DNA from: Streptomyces caniferus
GTDB taxonomy: Bacteria > Actinomycetota > Actinomycetes > Streptomycetales > Streptomycetaceae
Reading direction: 5' to 3'
NCBI RefSeq assembly: GCF_009811555.1
Contig: NZ_BLIN01000002.1
Span: forward strand, 1 to 64,000
Length of the DNA: 64,000 nt
The notes beneath the pieces were generated by a model, which searched no databases, was not told the DNA's origin, and saw only the letters and a program-made list of their open reading frames with translations. The position numbers and the translations under genes are program-made. Shown in pieces: positions 20,431-27,900 of the stretch; within the stretch, counting starts at the first letter, position 1; each line of letters starts with the position of its first letter.

Positions 20431-21132
20431 TCAGAGCAGGTGGCGGTGGGCGCGGTCGCGGACCATCAACGCCGCGCGTTTGCCGGGAAGTTCGATCTCG
20501 TCGCCGTAGCGGAATCCCGCGCTCAGGAAGGCCGCGACGGAGACGGTGTTGCGCAGATCGGGTTCGGCGAGGACACGTGCGCACTGCGGTCGGTGATCGA
20601 GTACGAGATCGGCGGTGGCGCGCAGCAGCATGCCGCCCAGCCCGCGTCCCCGGTCGCCGGCGCCGCCGATGAGCAGATGGACACCGGTGTCCTGGAGCCG
20701 GGCCGGGTAGTGGCGGGCGAGCGGGTCCAGATCGGCGCGGTAGATCTCCCAGTAGCTCATCGGAACCCCGGCCAGCACCCCCAGGCAGGGCACACTGCGG
20801 CCGTCGCCGTCGAGCTGGCCGCGCAGATGGGCGGCCGTGGTCTCCGGCGGGCCCGCCAGCTCCCAGAAGGCCGCCACGGCCGGATCGTTCATCCAGCCGG
20901 TGATCCGGTCGAGATCGCGGTCCGGCCGGACGGGGACGAGCTCGAACGGCCCGGCGGGGGTGTCGGCCGCCCCCCAGCCCGCGAGCTGGTCGAGCAGCGG
21001 GCCGGCGGCCGGCTCGTCCGGGGGCGTTTGCTGCCCGTGTCCCTCGGCGAACAGCGCGCTGAATTCGGGCGGGAGCTGCAGGTCGAGGGTGTCCTCGGAA
21101 CTGGAGCCGAGGTCGGACTCGGTGGGTGGCAC
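20431..21132 (-). CDS. GNAT-family acyltransferase of the siderophore operon (RhbD/IucB-like)
   Basis: This group acylates an amine or hydroxylamine during siderophore assembly. The product has 233 residues. The N-terminal ~60 residues are variable and acidic; the C-terminal GNAT domain shows WMNDPAVAAFWEL, YWEIYRADLDPLARHY, then the acetyl-CoA loop GDRGRGLGGMLLRA and RVLAEPDLRNTVSVAAFLSAGF. These are the hallmarks of the RhbD/AlcB/IucB-type lysine- or diamine-N-acetyltransferases. It lies between two synthetase genes on the same strand. Confidence 0.88.
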   Translation of the reverse strand: MPPTESDLGSSSEDTLDLQLPPEFSALFAEGHGQQTPPDEPAAGPLLDQLAGWGAADTPAGPFELVPVRPDRDLDRITGWMNDPAVAAFWELAGPPETTAAHLRGQLDGDGRSVPCLGVLAGVPMSYWEIYRADLDPLARHYPARLQDTGVHLLIGGAGDRGRGLGGMLLRATADLVLDHRPQCARVLAEPDLRNTVSVAAFLSAGFRYGDEIELPGKRAALMVRDRAHRHLL

Positions 21133-21234
21133 GGCGACACTCTCCTCTCGTGGCCGCGTGCCGCGTGGCCTGATGGGTCGCGGGGCGCCGGCGCCGGGGG
21201 GCGGAAGGCTGCTGACGGAGGTTGCGGTGGGCGG

Positions 21235-23253
21235 CTACGGGGCGAGGGGGTTGGGCACGGTGACGTAGACGGACTGGGTCTCGACCGGGCCGACGAGTTC
21301 GTCCATGCCGTGCAGCCGGGTCGCCAGGTTGGCCTTGCAGCGCAGCGTGCGGGCGGCGAGCAACTGCTCCGGGAGCGGCGAGCGGTGCGCCCGGGGGGCC
21401 GCGGCGGCATCGGCCAGGAACCGCCGGAAGGCGGCGAGCAGGATCTCCTCACGGACCAGGCGCTGGGAGCCGAAGGCGCCGATGAGGCCTAGGACGTTGT
21501 TGATGCCGAGGTAGTAGGCGAAGCGTTCGTCGGTGACGTCGTCGGCGACGAAGCTGTCGCTGGACTCGCCGATGCCGGGCAGCCGCCGCTCCAGCTCGGC
21601 GCGGCGGGAGGCGCGGAAATAGTAGCCCTGGTTGTCGCGGTAGCGGCCGCCGACCGGCCAGCCGTCGGGGTCCAGCAGCACCACGGTGTTCTGCTGGTGG
21701 GCTTCGAGCACGATGCCGGCCGTGCCGTCGAGCCACAGCACGGGCCGGACGACCGCTTCCAGGTAGCGCAGGAACCACTCGGTGGCCACCGCCTCCAGGG
21801 GGCGGCCGGTGCGGGCGCCGAGCGTGTGGACCAGGTCTTCGAGCCGGGAGCGCACGCCCGAGCGGCCGGGCCAGGGCCGGGGGGAGGTGAGGCCGGCGAT
21901 GCACACCGCGTCGTCGGTGGTGCTGAAGGGGTTGTGGCGGATGACGACATCGAGGCCCTGGACCGGCGCGCCGTCGAAGCCGTCGACGGCGAGATAGGCC
22001 GGGTCGCGGACGATGTCGAAGCCCGGGTGGACGGTCTGCCACTGCTCGGCGAGGCCGGTGCGCAGCAGGCGGTGCACCTCGACGCCGCGGGCGAGCTCCT
22101 TACGGAGGTTCTCCCGGCGGGAGTTGGTGATCCGCAGCCCGAGGGAGAGCTTCAGCATGGCGTTCGCGTCGGGGCGGTAGACCGTGCGGACGGAGGAGGT
22201 GGGGTGCCAGAGCGGGCCGTGGACCCCGAGGTCGTGCAGCAGGCCGGCCTCGCGGAGGGCCGCGATGTCGGCGCGGTCGGCGAGCTCCCTGGCCTGCCAG
22301 GGGTGCAGCGGCAACGGCACGGTGTCGTCGGGGAGTCGGAGGCCGTCGCCCGCGAGGTCCCGGGCGAGCTGCTCGGCCGGTACGGGCTTGCCGCGTTCGG
22401 TCCAGGCGGAGTCGGCGGCCAGGACGGAGCGGTGCACGGCCGTCCAGTGGAGCGGGAAGGCGCCGCGGAGTTCGGGCGAATAGGCCCGGGTCTCGGCATC
22501 GGAGAGGCCCTCGCGGCTCTTGGGTGTGGGGTGCAGCGGGTGGCCGAGGAGCAGGGACTGTTCGGCTTCGAGGAAGAGGGCGCCGTGGTCGTCGGCGGGC
22601 CGGGCCCGCCGGTCGGTGAGGAAGGTGGCGACGTTCCGTACGGAGTTGGCGACCCGGCCGATGAGTTCGGCACCGGCGCCGTCCGGGGCCTGCTGCCGTT
22701 CGGCGTCCGGAGCCGGCCGCTCGTCGGTGTCCGCCACCCGGTGCTCGCCGCCGTCGGAGGCCCGGCGGTCGCCGTACGCGGCCTCCCGGCGCAGCAGCGC
22801 GGCGAGGGTGACGGCGTCCAGGGGGGCGGCGCCGGCCGGGGCGCCTTCGAGGGTGGGGGCGCCGAGACGGTGCCAGCCCGTGGGCGACCAGTAGCGGACG
22901 GGGAGGTGCAGGGCGCCCGCGGCGGCGCGCAGGGGGATGCGCACTCCGCCTTCGGCCGGGCGGGGGGTGCCGCTCTCGCGGATCCAGCAGCGCAGCAGGT
23001 GCTCGATGCCCGCGGCGTCGGCGGCGACCGCCGGGTCGGGGTGGTCGAGGGGGTCGTGGTCACCGGACGGGAGGTGGTCGTAGGGGCCGGGGGCACCGTG
23101 GTGGGCGGCCGGGTCCGGGGCCTCGTGGGTGTGGCAGGCGTCGCCCGGGGCGCGCCGCTGCTGGCGCGGTACGGACTCGATGGTGCCCGCGCCCTGGTGG
23201 GCGGGGACGCGCTCGGCGGACTGGCCGCCGTCGGGGCCGGGGCGTTCGTTCAT
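21235..23253 (-). CDS. IucA/IucC family siderophore synthetase, second copy with long N-terminal extension
   Basis: A second NIS synthetase of 672 residues. Motifs: HPWQARELADRAD, KLSLGLRITNSRRENLRKEL, RHNPFSTTDDAV and LEAHQQNTVVLLD. The first ~75 residues are Gly/Pro/His/Asp-rich (DHDPLDHPDPA) and look disordered, an unusual extension for the family. The ATG at 23253 overlaps the aminotransferase stop by 4 nt (ATGA), implying translational coupling. The C terminus VTVPNPLAP repeats the VPNPL ending of the partner synthetase. The two enzymes presumably perform two sequential condensations. Confidence 0.9.
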   Translation of the reverse strand: MNERPGPDGGQSAERVPAHQGAGTIESVPRQQRRAPGDACHTHEAPDPAAHHGAPGPYDHLPSGDHDPLDHPDPAVAADAAGIEHLLRCWIRESGTPRPAEGGVRIPLRAAAGALHLPVRYWSPTGWHRLGAPTLEGAPAGAAPLDAVTLAALLRREAAYGDRRASDGGEHRVADTDERPAPDAERQQAPDGAGAELIGRVANSVRNVATFLTDRRARPADDHGALFLEAEQSLLLGHPLHPTPKSREGLSDAETRAYSPELRGAFPLHWTAVHRSVLAADSAWTERGKPVPAEQLARDLAGDGLRLPDDTVPLPLHPWQARELADRADIAALREAGLLHDLGVHGPLWHPTSSVRTVYRPDANAMLKLSLGLRITNSRRENLRKELARGVEVHRLLRTGLAEQWQTVHPGFDIVRDPAYLAVDGFDGAPVQGLDVVIRHNPFSTTDDAVCIAGLTSPRPWPGRSGVRSRLEDLVHTLGARTGRPLEAVATEWFLRYLEAVVRPVLWLDGTAGIVLEAHQQNTVVLLDPDGWPVGGRYRDNQGYYFRASRRAELERRLPGIGESSDSFVADDVTDERFAYYLGINNVLGLIGAFGSQRLVREEILLAAFRRFLADAAAAPRAHRSPLPEQLLAARTLRCKANLATRLHGMDELVGPVETQSVYVTVPNPLAP

Positions 23254-24644
23254 GGGGAGGTGCCTCGCATTGTCGTGGGGGACGAGCCCGTCGGCCCGGG
23301 GGTGGTGCGGACCGCCGCCGTGATGGCGTCGGCGAGGCGGTCGAGGATGGCGTCCGCCTGTTCGTCGGTGATGGTGAGGGGTGGCAGCAGCCGGACGACG
23401 GCGGAGTGCCTGCCGCCCAGTTCGACGATCAGGCCGCGGTCCAGGCAGGCGTGCTGGACGGCGGCGGCGAGCCGGGGGTCGGCGGGGCGGGCGCCCGTGG
23501 CATCCGCGTCGGCGGAGCGGTCGACGAGCTCGACGCCGAGCATCAGCCCGCGGCCGCGGACGTCACCGATGCAGTCATGGGCGGCGGCGAGGGAGCCGAG
23601 GCGGTCGAGCATCCGGGCGCCGAGTTCCCCGGCCCGCCGGTCGAGGCCGTGGGTGCGGACGTAGGCGAGGGTGGCGGCGCCGGCGGCCATGGCGAGCTGG
23701 TTGCCGCGGAAGGTGCCCGCGTGAGCGCCGGGCTGCCAGGCGTCGAGTTCCTCGCGGTAGACGATCACGGCGAGCGGCAGGCTGCCGCCGATCGCCTTCG
23801 ACAGCACGATCACATCGGGCACGATGCCGCTGTGGTCGACCGCCCAGAAGGCGCCGGTGCGGCCGACGCCGGTCTGCACCTCGTCCACGATCAGCGGGAT
23901 CTGCCGGGCTGCGGTGATCTCCCGCATCCGCCGCAGCCAGCCGTCTGGCGCGGGGATCACTCCGCCCTCGCCCTGGACGGGTTCGAGGATCATCCCGGCC
24001 GGCTGGGACACCCCGCTCTTGTGGTCGTCCAGCAGGCTCTGGGTCCAGCGCGCGGCGAGCTCGGCACCGCGCTCGCCGCCGGTCTGGAAGGGGCAGCGGT
24101 AGTCATAGGGGTAGGGCAGCCGGACCACGCTGGTGTGCTGCGCTCCCCCGGAGGCGGCGAGCGCCTGTGAGGTCATGCCGTGGTAGGCGCCGGAGAAGGC
24201 CATCAGCCCGTCCCGGCCGGTCGCGGTGCGGACGAGCTTGAACGCGGCCTCGACGGCGTCCGTGCCGGCCGGGCCGCAGAACTGGATGCGCCCCTTTTCG
24301 GCCAACTCACGCGGCAGGGTGGCGAACAGCTCGGTGGTGAAGGCGTCCTTGACGGGGGTGGCCAGGTCGAGGACGTGCAGCGGCGCACCGGAGTCGAGGA
24401 CCGCCCGGATCGCTTCGAGCACCACCGGGTGGTTGTGGCCGAGCGCCAGGGTTCCGGCGCCGGAGAGGCAGTCGAGGTAGCGCCTGCCGTCGGCGCCCTC
24501 GATGGTCAGCCCGCGGGCGCGCACCGGGACGATGGGCAGCGAGCGCGCGTAGGTGCGGGCAGCGGACTCGCGCAGGGACTGCCGCCGCAGGATCCCCTCA
24601 TGGGCCGACGGCACGGCCGCCGGCATGGTTTCGGTCAACGCCAC
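23250..24644 (-). CDS. Diaminobutyrate--2-oxoglutarate aminotransferase-like enzyme (RhbA/EctB type)
   Basis: A fold-type I PLP aminotransferase of 464 residues. The likely reaction is aspartate semialdehyde plus an amino donor to L-2,4-diaminobutyrate, the diamine precursor seen in rhizobactin-type siderophores. Motifs: YLDCLSGAGTLALGHNHP, GAYHGMTSQ, LIVDEVQTGVGRTG and the PLP lysine in VLSKAIGGSLPLAV. The start is GTG at 24644, behind AGGAGG. It is the first gene of the operon and overlaps the next by 4 nt. No ectA or ectC is nearby, so an ectoine role is unlikely. The 280-nt upstream gap lacks an obvious TTAGG-type iron box. Confidence 0.9.
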   Translation of the reverse strand: MALTETMPAAVPSAHEGILRRQSLRESAARTYARSLPIVPVRARGLTIEGADGRRYLDCLSGAGTLALGHNHPVVLEAIRAVLDSGAPLHVLDLATPVKDAFTTELFATLPRELAEKGRIQFCGPAGTDAVEAAFKLVRTATGRDGLMAFSGAYHGMTSQALAASGGAQHTSVVRLPYPYDYRCPFQTGGERGAELAARWTQSLLDDHKSGVSQPAGMILEPVQGEGGVIPAPDGWLRRMREITAARQIPLIVDEVQTGVGRTGAFWAVDHSGIVPDVIVLSKAIGGSLPLAVIVYREELDAWQPGAHAGTFRGNQLAMAAGAATLAYVRTHGLDRRAGELGARMLDRLGSLAAAHDCIGDVRGRGLMLGVELVDRSADADATGARPADPRLAAAVQHACLDRGLIVELGGRHSAVVRLLPPLTITDEQADAILDRLADAITAAVRTTPGPTGSSPTTMRGTSP

Positions 24645-24924
24645 GGCAGTTGTGTCCTCCTGCTGGTGAGCTGCTGGTGCCGCGCGGGCTGGGGGCAGCC
24701 CGGGACGTCCCCCGTACGTACCAACGACGGCGGCGACCCGAGATCACGGTTGTCGGCAAGATCCTTGATGGCGTGGAACCGGGGACCCGAGTACCGCCGT
24801 CCCCATCGTCACCGGCATAGTGGGGTGTTGCGCCGGGATCTTGGGGTTCATGACAAAGAACAGACCGGTGCAACACCGAACACGCCACACCGGATCAGTC
24901 CGATTCACCAGGGGGAGCTCACCC

Positions 24925-26115
24925 ATGCGATCCATACGTCGGCCAGTCCTGGCCGCCGCCGCCCTCACCGCCGTCGTGGCGCTCACCGCCACCGGCTGCG
25001 GCCCCGAGGGCGACAACGCGGACGCCAAGCCCAGCCAGTCCGCGGCCCAGGACTCCACGGGCGGGGGTGGCTTCCAGATTCCGCAGGACATTCAGGACAA
25101 GCTCAAGGAACACGGCTTCGACCTGGACAAGTGGAAGAACGGCGAGTGGAAGAACTGGAACCGGGACAAGTGGCTCCGGGAAGCCGGTGAGTTCATCAAC
25201 CCGATCATCAAGGACTTCTGGGACAAGGACAAGATCGACAAGGTCAAGCCGCCCCAGGACCCGAGCAAGCCCGAGGACATCTCGGAGGACCAGGGCAAGA
25301 CCGACCCCGAGCCCGCCGCCGTTCCGGCTCAGGCCGTCAAGACCCCGTACACCTCGACCGCTCCCGGCGTGGGCCTGCTGCTGTTCAGCACCCCCGAGGG
25401 CGGCTCGCGTTGCTCGGCCACCGTCGTCAAGGACCCGGCGCACCCCGGTAAGTCCAACCTCGTGTGGACCGCGGCGCACTGTGTGCACGCCGGCAAGAAC
25501 GGCGGCTGGTACCGCAACATGATGTTCGTGCCGAACTTCAACAAGACCGGCGGCACCGAAGGCCAGTTGAAGGGCAAGCCCTACGAGGAGCGCGTCCCCT
25601 CGGGCAAGTGGTGGGCGGACGACATGGCGACGTCCCAGCAGTGGATCAAGGCCGGCGGCGCCGTTCCCGGTGTGCCGATGGCTCCCTACGACTTCGCGCT
25701 GATGCACGTGAAGCCCGAGGAGAGCACGGGCGGCAAGTCGCTGGAGGAGGTCGCCGGCGGTGCGTACCAGGTCGACTTCAACGCGCCCGCGATGGCCAAG
25801 ATCCCGAGCCTGACCGCGCAGGGCTACCCGGCCGAGGCGCCGTTCGACGGTGCGGCGCAGCAGCAGTGCACCGACAAGCCGACCCGTCTGTCGATGGACG
25901 CCAAGAAGCCGACCATGTACCGGATCGGCTGCACCATGACCGGTGGTTCCTCCGGCGGCCCCTGGTTCATCAAGGGCACGGACGGCAAGCCGGTGCTGGT
26001 CTCCAACATGTCGATGGGGCCGCGCCCGGCCCGCTGGTCCGCCGGTCCCCACCTGGGCCCCGAGGCCAAGAGCATGTTCGACACCATGAGCAAGAAGTGG
26101 GCCGGCAAGCAGTAA
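24925..26115 (+). CDS. Secreted trypsin-like serine peptidase, predicted lipoprotein
   Basis: An exported protease of 396 residues. A signal peptide (MRSIRRPVLAAAALTAVVALTATGC) ends in a lipobox with Cys25, so it is probably anchored on the outer face of the membrane. A charged Lys/Asp/Trp-rich region (residues ~45-110, DKWKNGEWKNWNRDKW) precedes the chymotrypsin-fold domain. The triad is visible: His in WTAAHC, Asp in YDFALM, Ser in TGGSSGGPW. Start ATG 24925 follows GGGGGAG. The gap before it (24645-24924) has an 8-bp inverted repeat GGTGTTGC/GCAACACC at 24824-24877. It converges on hflX at a strong terminator. Confidence 0.93.
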   Translation: MRSIRRPVLAAAALTAVVALTATGCGPEGDNADAKPSQSAAQDSTGGGGFQIPQDIQDKLKEHGFDLDKWKNGEWKNWNRDKWLREAGEFINPIIKDFWDKDKIDKVKPPQDPSKPEDISEDQGKTDPEPAAVPAQAVKTPYTSTAPGVGLLLFSTPEGGSRCSATVVKDPAHPGKSNLVWTAAHCVHAGKNGGWYRNMMFVPNFNKTGGTEGQLKGKPYEERVPSGKWWADDMATSQQWIKAGGAVPGVPMAPYDFALMHVKPEESTGGKSLEEVAGGAYQVDFNAPAMAKIPSLTAQGYPAEAPFDGAAQQQCTDKPTRLSMDAKKPTMYRIGCTMTGGSSGGPWFIKGTDGKPVLVSNMSMGPRPARWSAGPHLGPEAKSMFDTMSKKWAGKQ

Positions 26116-26177
26116 GCAGGTGAGGCGGGCGGTGCCGGGAACGGCGCCGCCCGCCACCCGCCCACAGGCACCACGCA

Positions 26178-26211
26178 AAGGCCCGCCCCCGGTCTCCCGG
26201 GGGCGGGCCTT
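26178..26211. terminator. Bidirectional terminator between serine peptidase and hflX
   Basis: The 15-nt arm AAGGCCCGCCCCCGG (26178-26192) pairs perfectly with 26197-26211 around a TCTC loop, between converging genes. Confidence 0.92.
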
Positions 26212-26229
26212 GTCCGTGCTCCGCGGCCG

Positions 26230-27717
26230 CTACGCCGCGGGGACGAAGCGCTGGAGTTCGGCGGCCAGCTCCTCGTGCACCCGCGCCTTGAGGACCGTGC
26301 CGTCCGCGGTGTGCTCCTCGGAGATGACCTCGCCCTCGGCGTGTGCCCGCGAGACCAGGGCGCCGTGGGTGTAAGGCACCAGGACCTCGATCTCGACCCG
26401 CGGCCGGGGAAGTTCCGCGTCCAGCAGGGCCAGCAGTTCGTCCAGGCCCTGGCCGGTACGGGCCGAGACCGCGAGGGCGTGCTTCTCCTGGCGCAGCAGT
26501 CGCTGCAGCACCAGCGGATCGGCCGCGTCGGCCTTGTTGACGACCACGATCTCGGGCACGTCCGTCGCGCCCACGTCGCGGATCACCTCGCGTACCGCGG
26601 CCAGCTGCTCCTCCGGCACCGGATGCGAACCGTCGACCACGTGCAGGATGAGATCGGACTCGCCGACCTCCTCCATCGTGGAGCGGAAGGCCTCGACGAG
26701 GTGGTGCGGCAGGTGCCGGACGAAGCCGACGGTGTCGGCGAGGGTGTAGAGCCGCCCGCTGGGCGTCTCGGCCCGCCGGACGGTCGGGTCCAGGGTGGCG
26801 AACAGCGCGTTCTCCACCAGGACACCGGCGCCGGTGAGGCGGTTGAGCAGGGAGGACTTGCCGGCGTTGGTGTAGCCGGCGATGGCGACCGAGGGGACCT
26901 TGTGGCGCCGGCGTTCCTGGCGCTTGATGTCCCGGCCGGTCTTCATCTCCGCGATCTCCCGGCGCATCTTCGCCATCTTCTCGCGGATCCGCCGCCGGTC
27001 CGTCTCGATCTTGGTCTCACCGGGACCACGGGTGGCCATACCGCCGCCCGCCGAACCGGAGCCACCGCCACCCATCTGCCGGGACAGCGACTGGCCCCAG
27101 CCGCGGAGCCTGGGGAGCATGTACTGCATCTGCGCCAGCGCGACCTGCGCCTTGCCCTCACGGGACTTGGCGTGCTGGGCGAAGATGTCGAGGATCAGGG
27201 CGGTCCGGTCGACCACCTTGACCTTGACGACGTCCTCGAGGTGGATCAGCTGGCCCGGGGAGAGCTCACCGTCGCAGACCACGGTGTCCGCCCCGGACTC
27301 GAGCACGATGTCGCGCAGCTCCAGGGCCTTGCCCGAGCCGATGTACGTGGCGGGGTCGGGCTTGTCGCGGCGCTGGATGACGCCGTCGAGCACCAGGGCG
27401 CCGGCGGTCTCGGCGAGTGCGGCGAGCTCGGCGAGGGAGTTCTCGGCCTCCTGGACCGTGCCGGAGGTCCAGACGCCCACGAGCACCACGCGCTCCAGAC
27501 GGAGCTGCCGGTACTCGACCTCGGTGACGTCCTCGAGCTCGGTGGACAGGCCCGCTACACGGCGTAGCGCGGCACGGGCCGAACGGTCGTACTGGTCGCC
27601 GTCACGCTCCCCGTCGATCTCGTGGCTCCAGGCGACGTCCTCTTCCATCAGGGCGTTGGCCCGAAGGCTCTCGGGGAGGCGCTGCCGGTCCTGCGGAAGG
27701 GAAGAAGAGGAGGTCAT
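26230..27717 (-). CDS. hflX: GTPase HflX
   Basis: HflX binds the 50S subunit and rescues or splits stalled ribosomes. The 495-residue protein has the N-terminal HflX domain (VVLVGVWTSG, YIGSGKALEL, DGELSPGQ), the Gly-rich hinge SRQMGGGGSGSAGGGMATRGPGETKIE, and the G domain: G1 GYTNAGKSSLL, G3 DTVGFVRHLP, G4 NKAD, then SARTGQGLDEL. The ATG at 27717 follows AAAGGA, and codons further upstream are low-quality. It is the last gene of a leftward run after the M1 peptidase, with a short hairpin in the gap. The Gly-rich loop is longer than in E. coli but normal for actinobacteria. Confidence 0.96.
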   Translation of the reverse strand: MTSSSSLPQDRQRLPESLRANALMEEDVAWSHEIDGERDGDQYDRSARAALRRVAGLSTELEDVTEVEYRQLRLERVVLVGVWTSGTVQEAENSLAELAALAETAGALVLDGVIQRRDKPDPATYIGSGKALELRDIVLESGADTVVCDGELSPGQLIHLEDVVKVKVVDRTALILDIFAQHAKSREGKAQVALAQMQYMLPRLRGWGQSLSRQMGGGGSGSAGGGMATRGPGETKIETDRRRIREKMAKMRREIAEMKTGRDIKRQERRRHKVPSVAIAGYTNAGKSSLLNRLTGAGVLVENALFATLDPTVRRAETPSGRLYTLADTVGFVRHLPHHLVEAFRSTMEEVGESDLILHVVDGSHPVPEEQLAAVREVIRDVGATDVPEIVVVNKADAADPLVLQRLLRQEKHALAVSARTGQGLDELLALLDAELPRPRVEIEVLVPYTHGALVSRAHAEGEVISEEHTADGTVLKARVHEELAAELQRFVPAA

Positions 27718-27851
27718 TTGATCCTTTGCGTCGTTGGGTAGCCTCGCGGGGACCAGGTGTTCCCGCCGGGACTGTCGGTCGTGCGGCGACCGCCGCGGTG
27801 CTCCCGCCGCCGTCGCTGGTGTCAACGTCCGAGCCGTCCCGGAGATTCCCC

Positions 27852-27871
27852 GGGACGGCCGGTGCCGTCCC
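27852..27871 (-). terminator. Short hairpin downstream of M1 peptidase gene
   Basis: GGGACGGC pairs with GCCGTCCC around CGGT in the 183-nt gap between the M1 peptidase stop and hflX. Confidence 0.5.
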
Positions 27872-27900
27872 CTAGATGGTCCCACGCCCCGGGAAGGCCG

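Noticed and set aside
18793-21492. An 899-codon plus-strand frame over the siderophore genes
   Set aside because: Antisense shadow of two synthetase genes; low-complexity Gly/Val/Arg sequence without motifs.
23250-24644. Ectoine pathway ectB
   Set aside because: It is similar in sequence, but ectA, ectC and ectD are absent and the gene is coupled to a siderophore synthetase.
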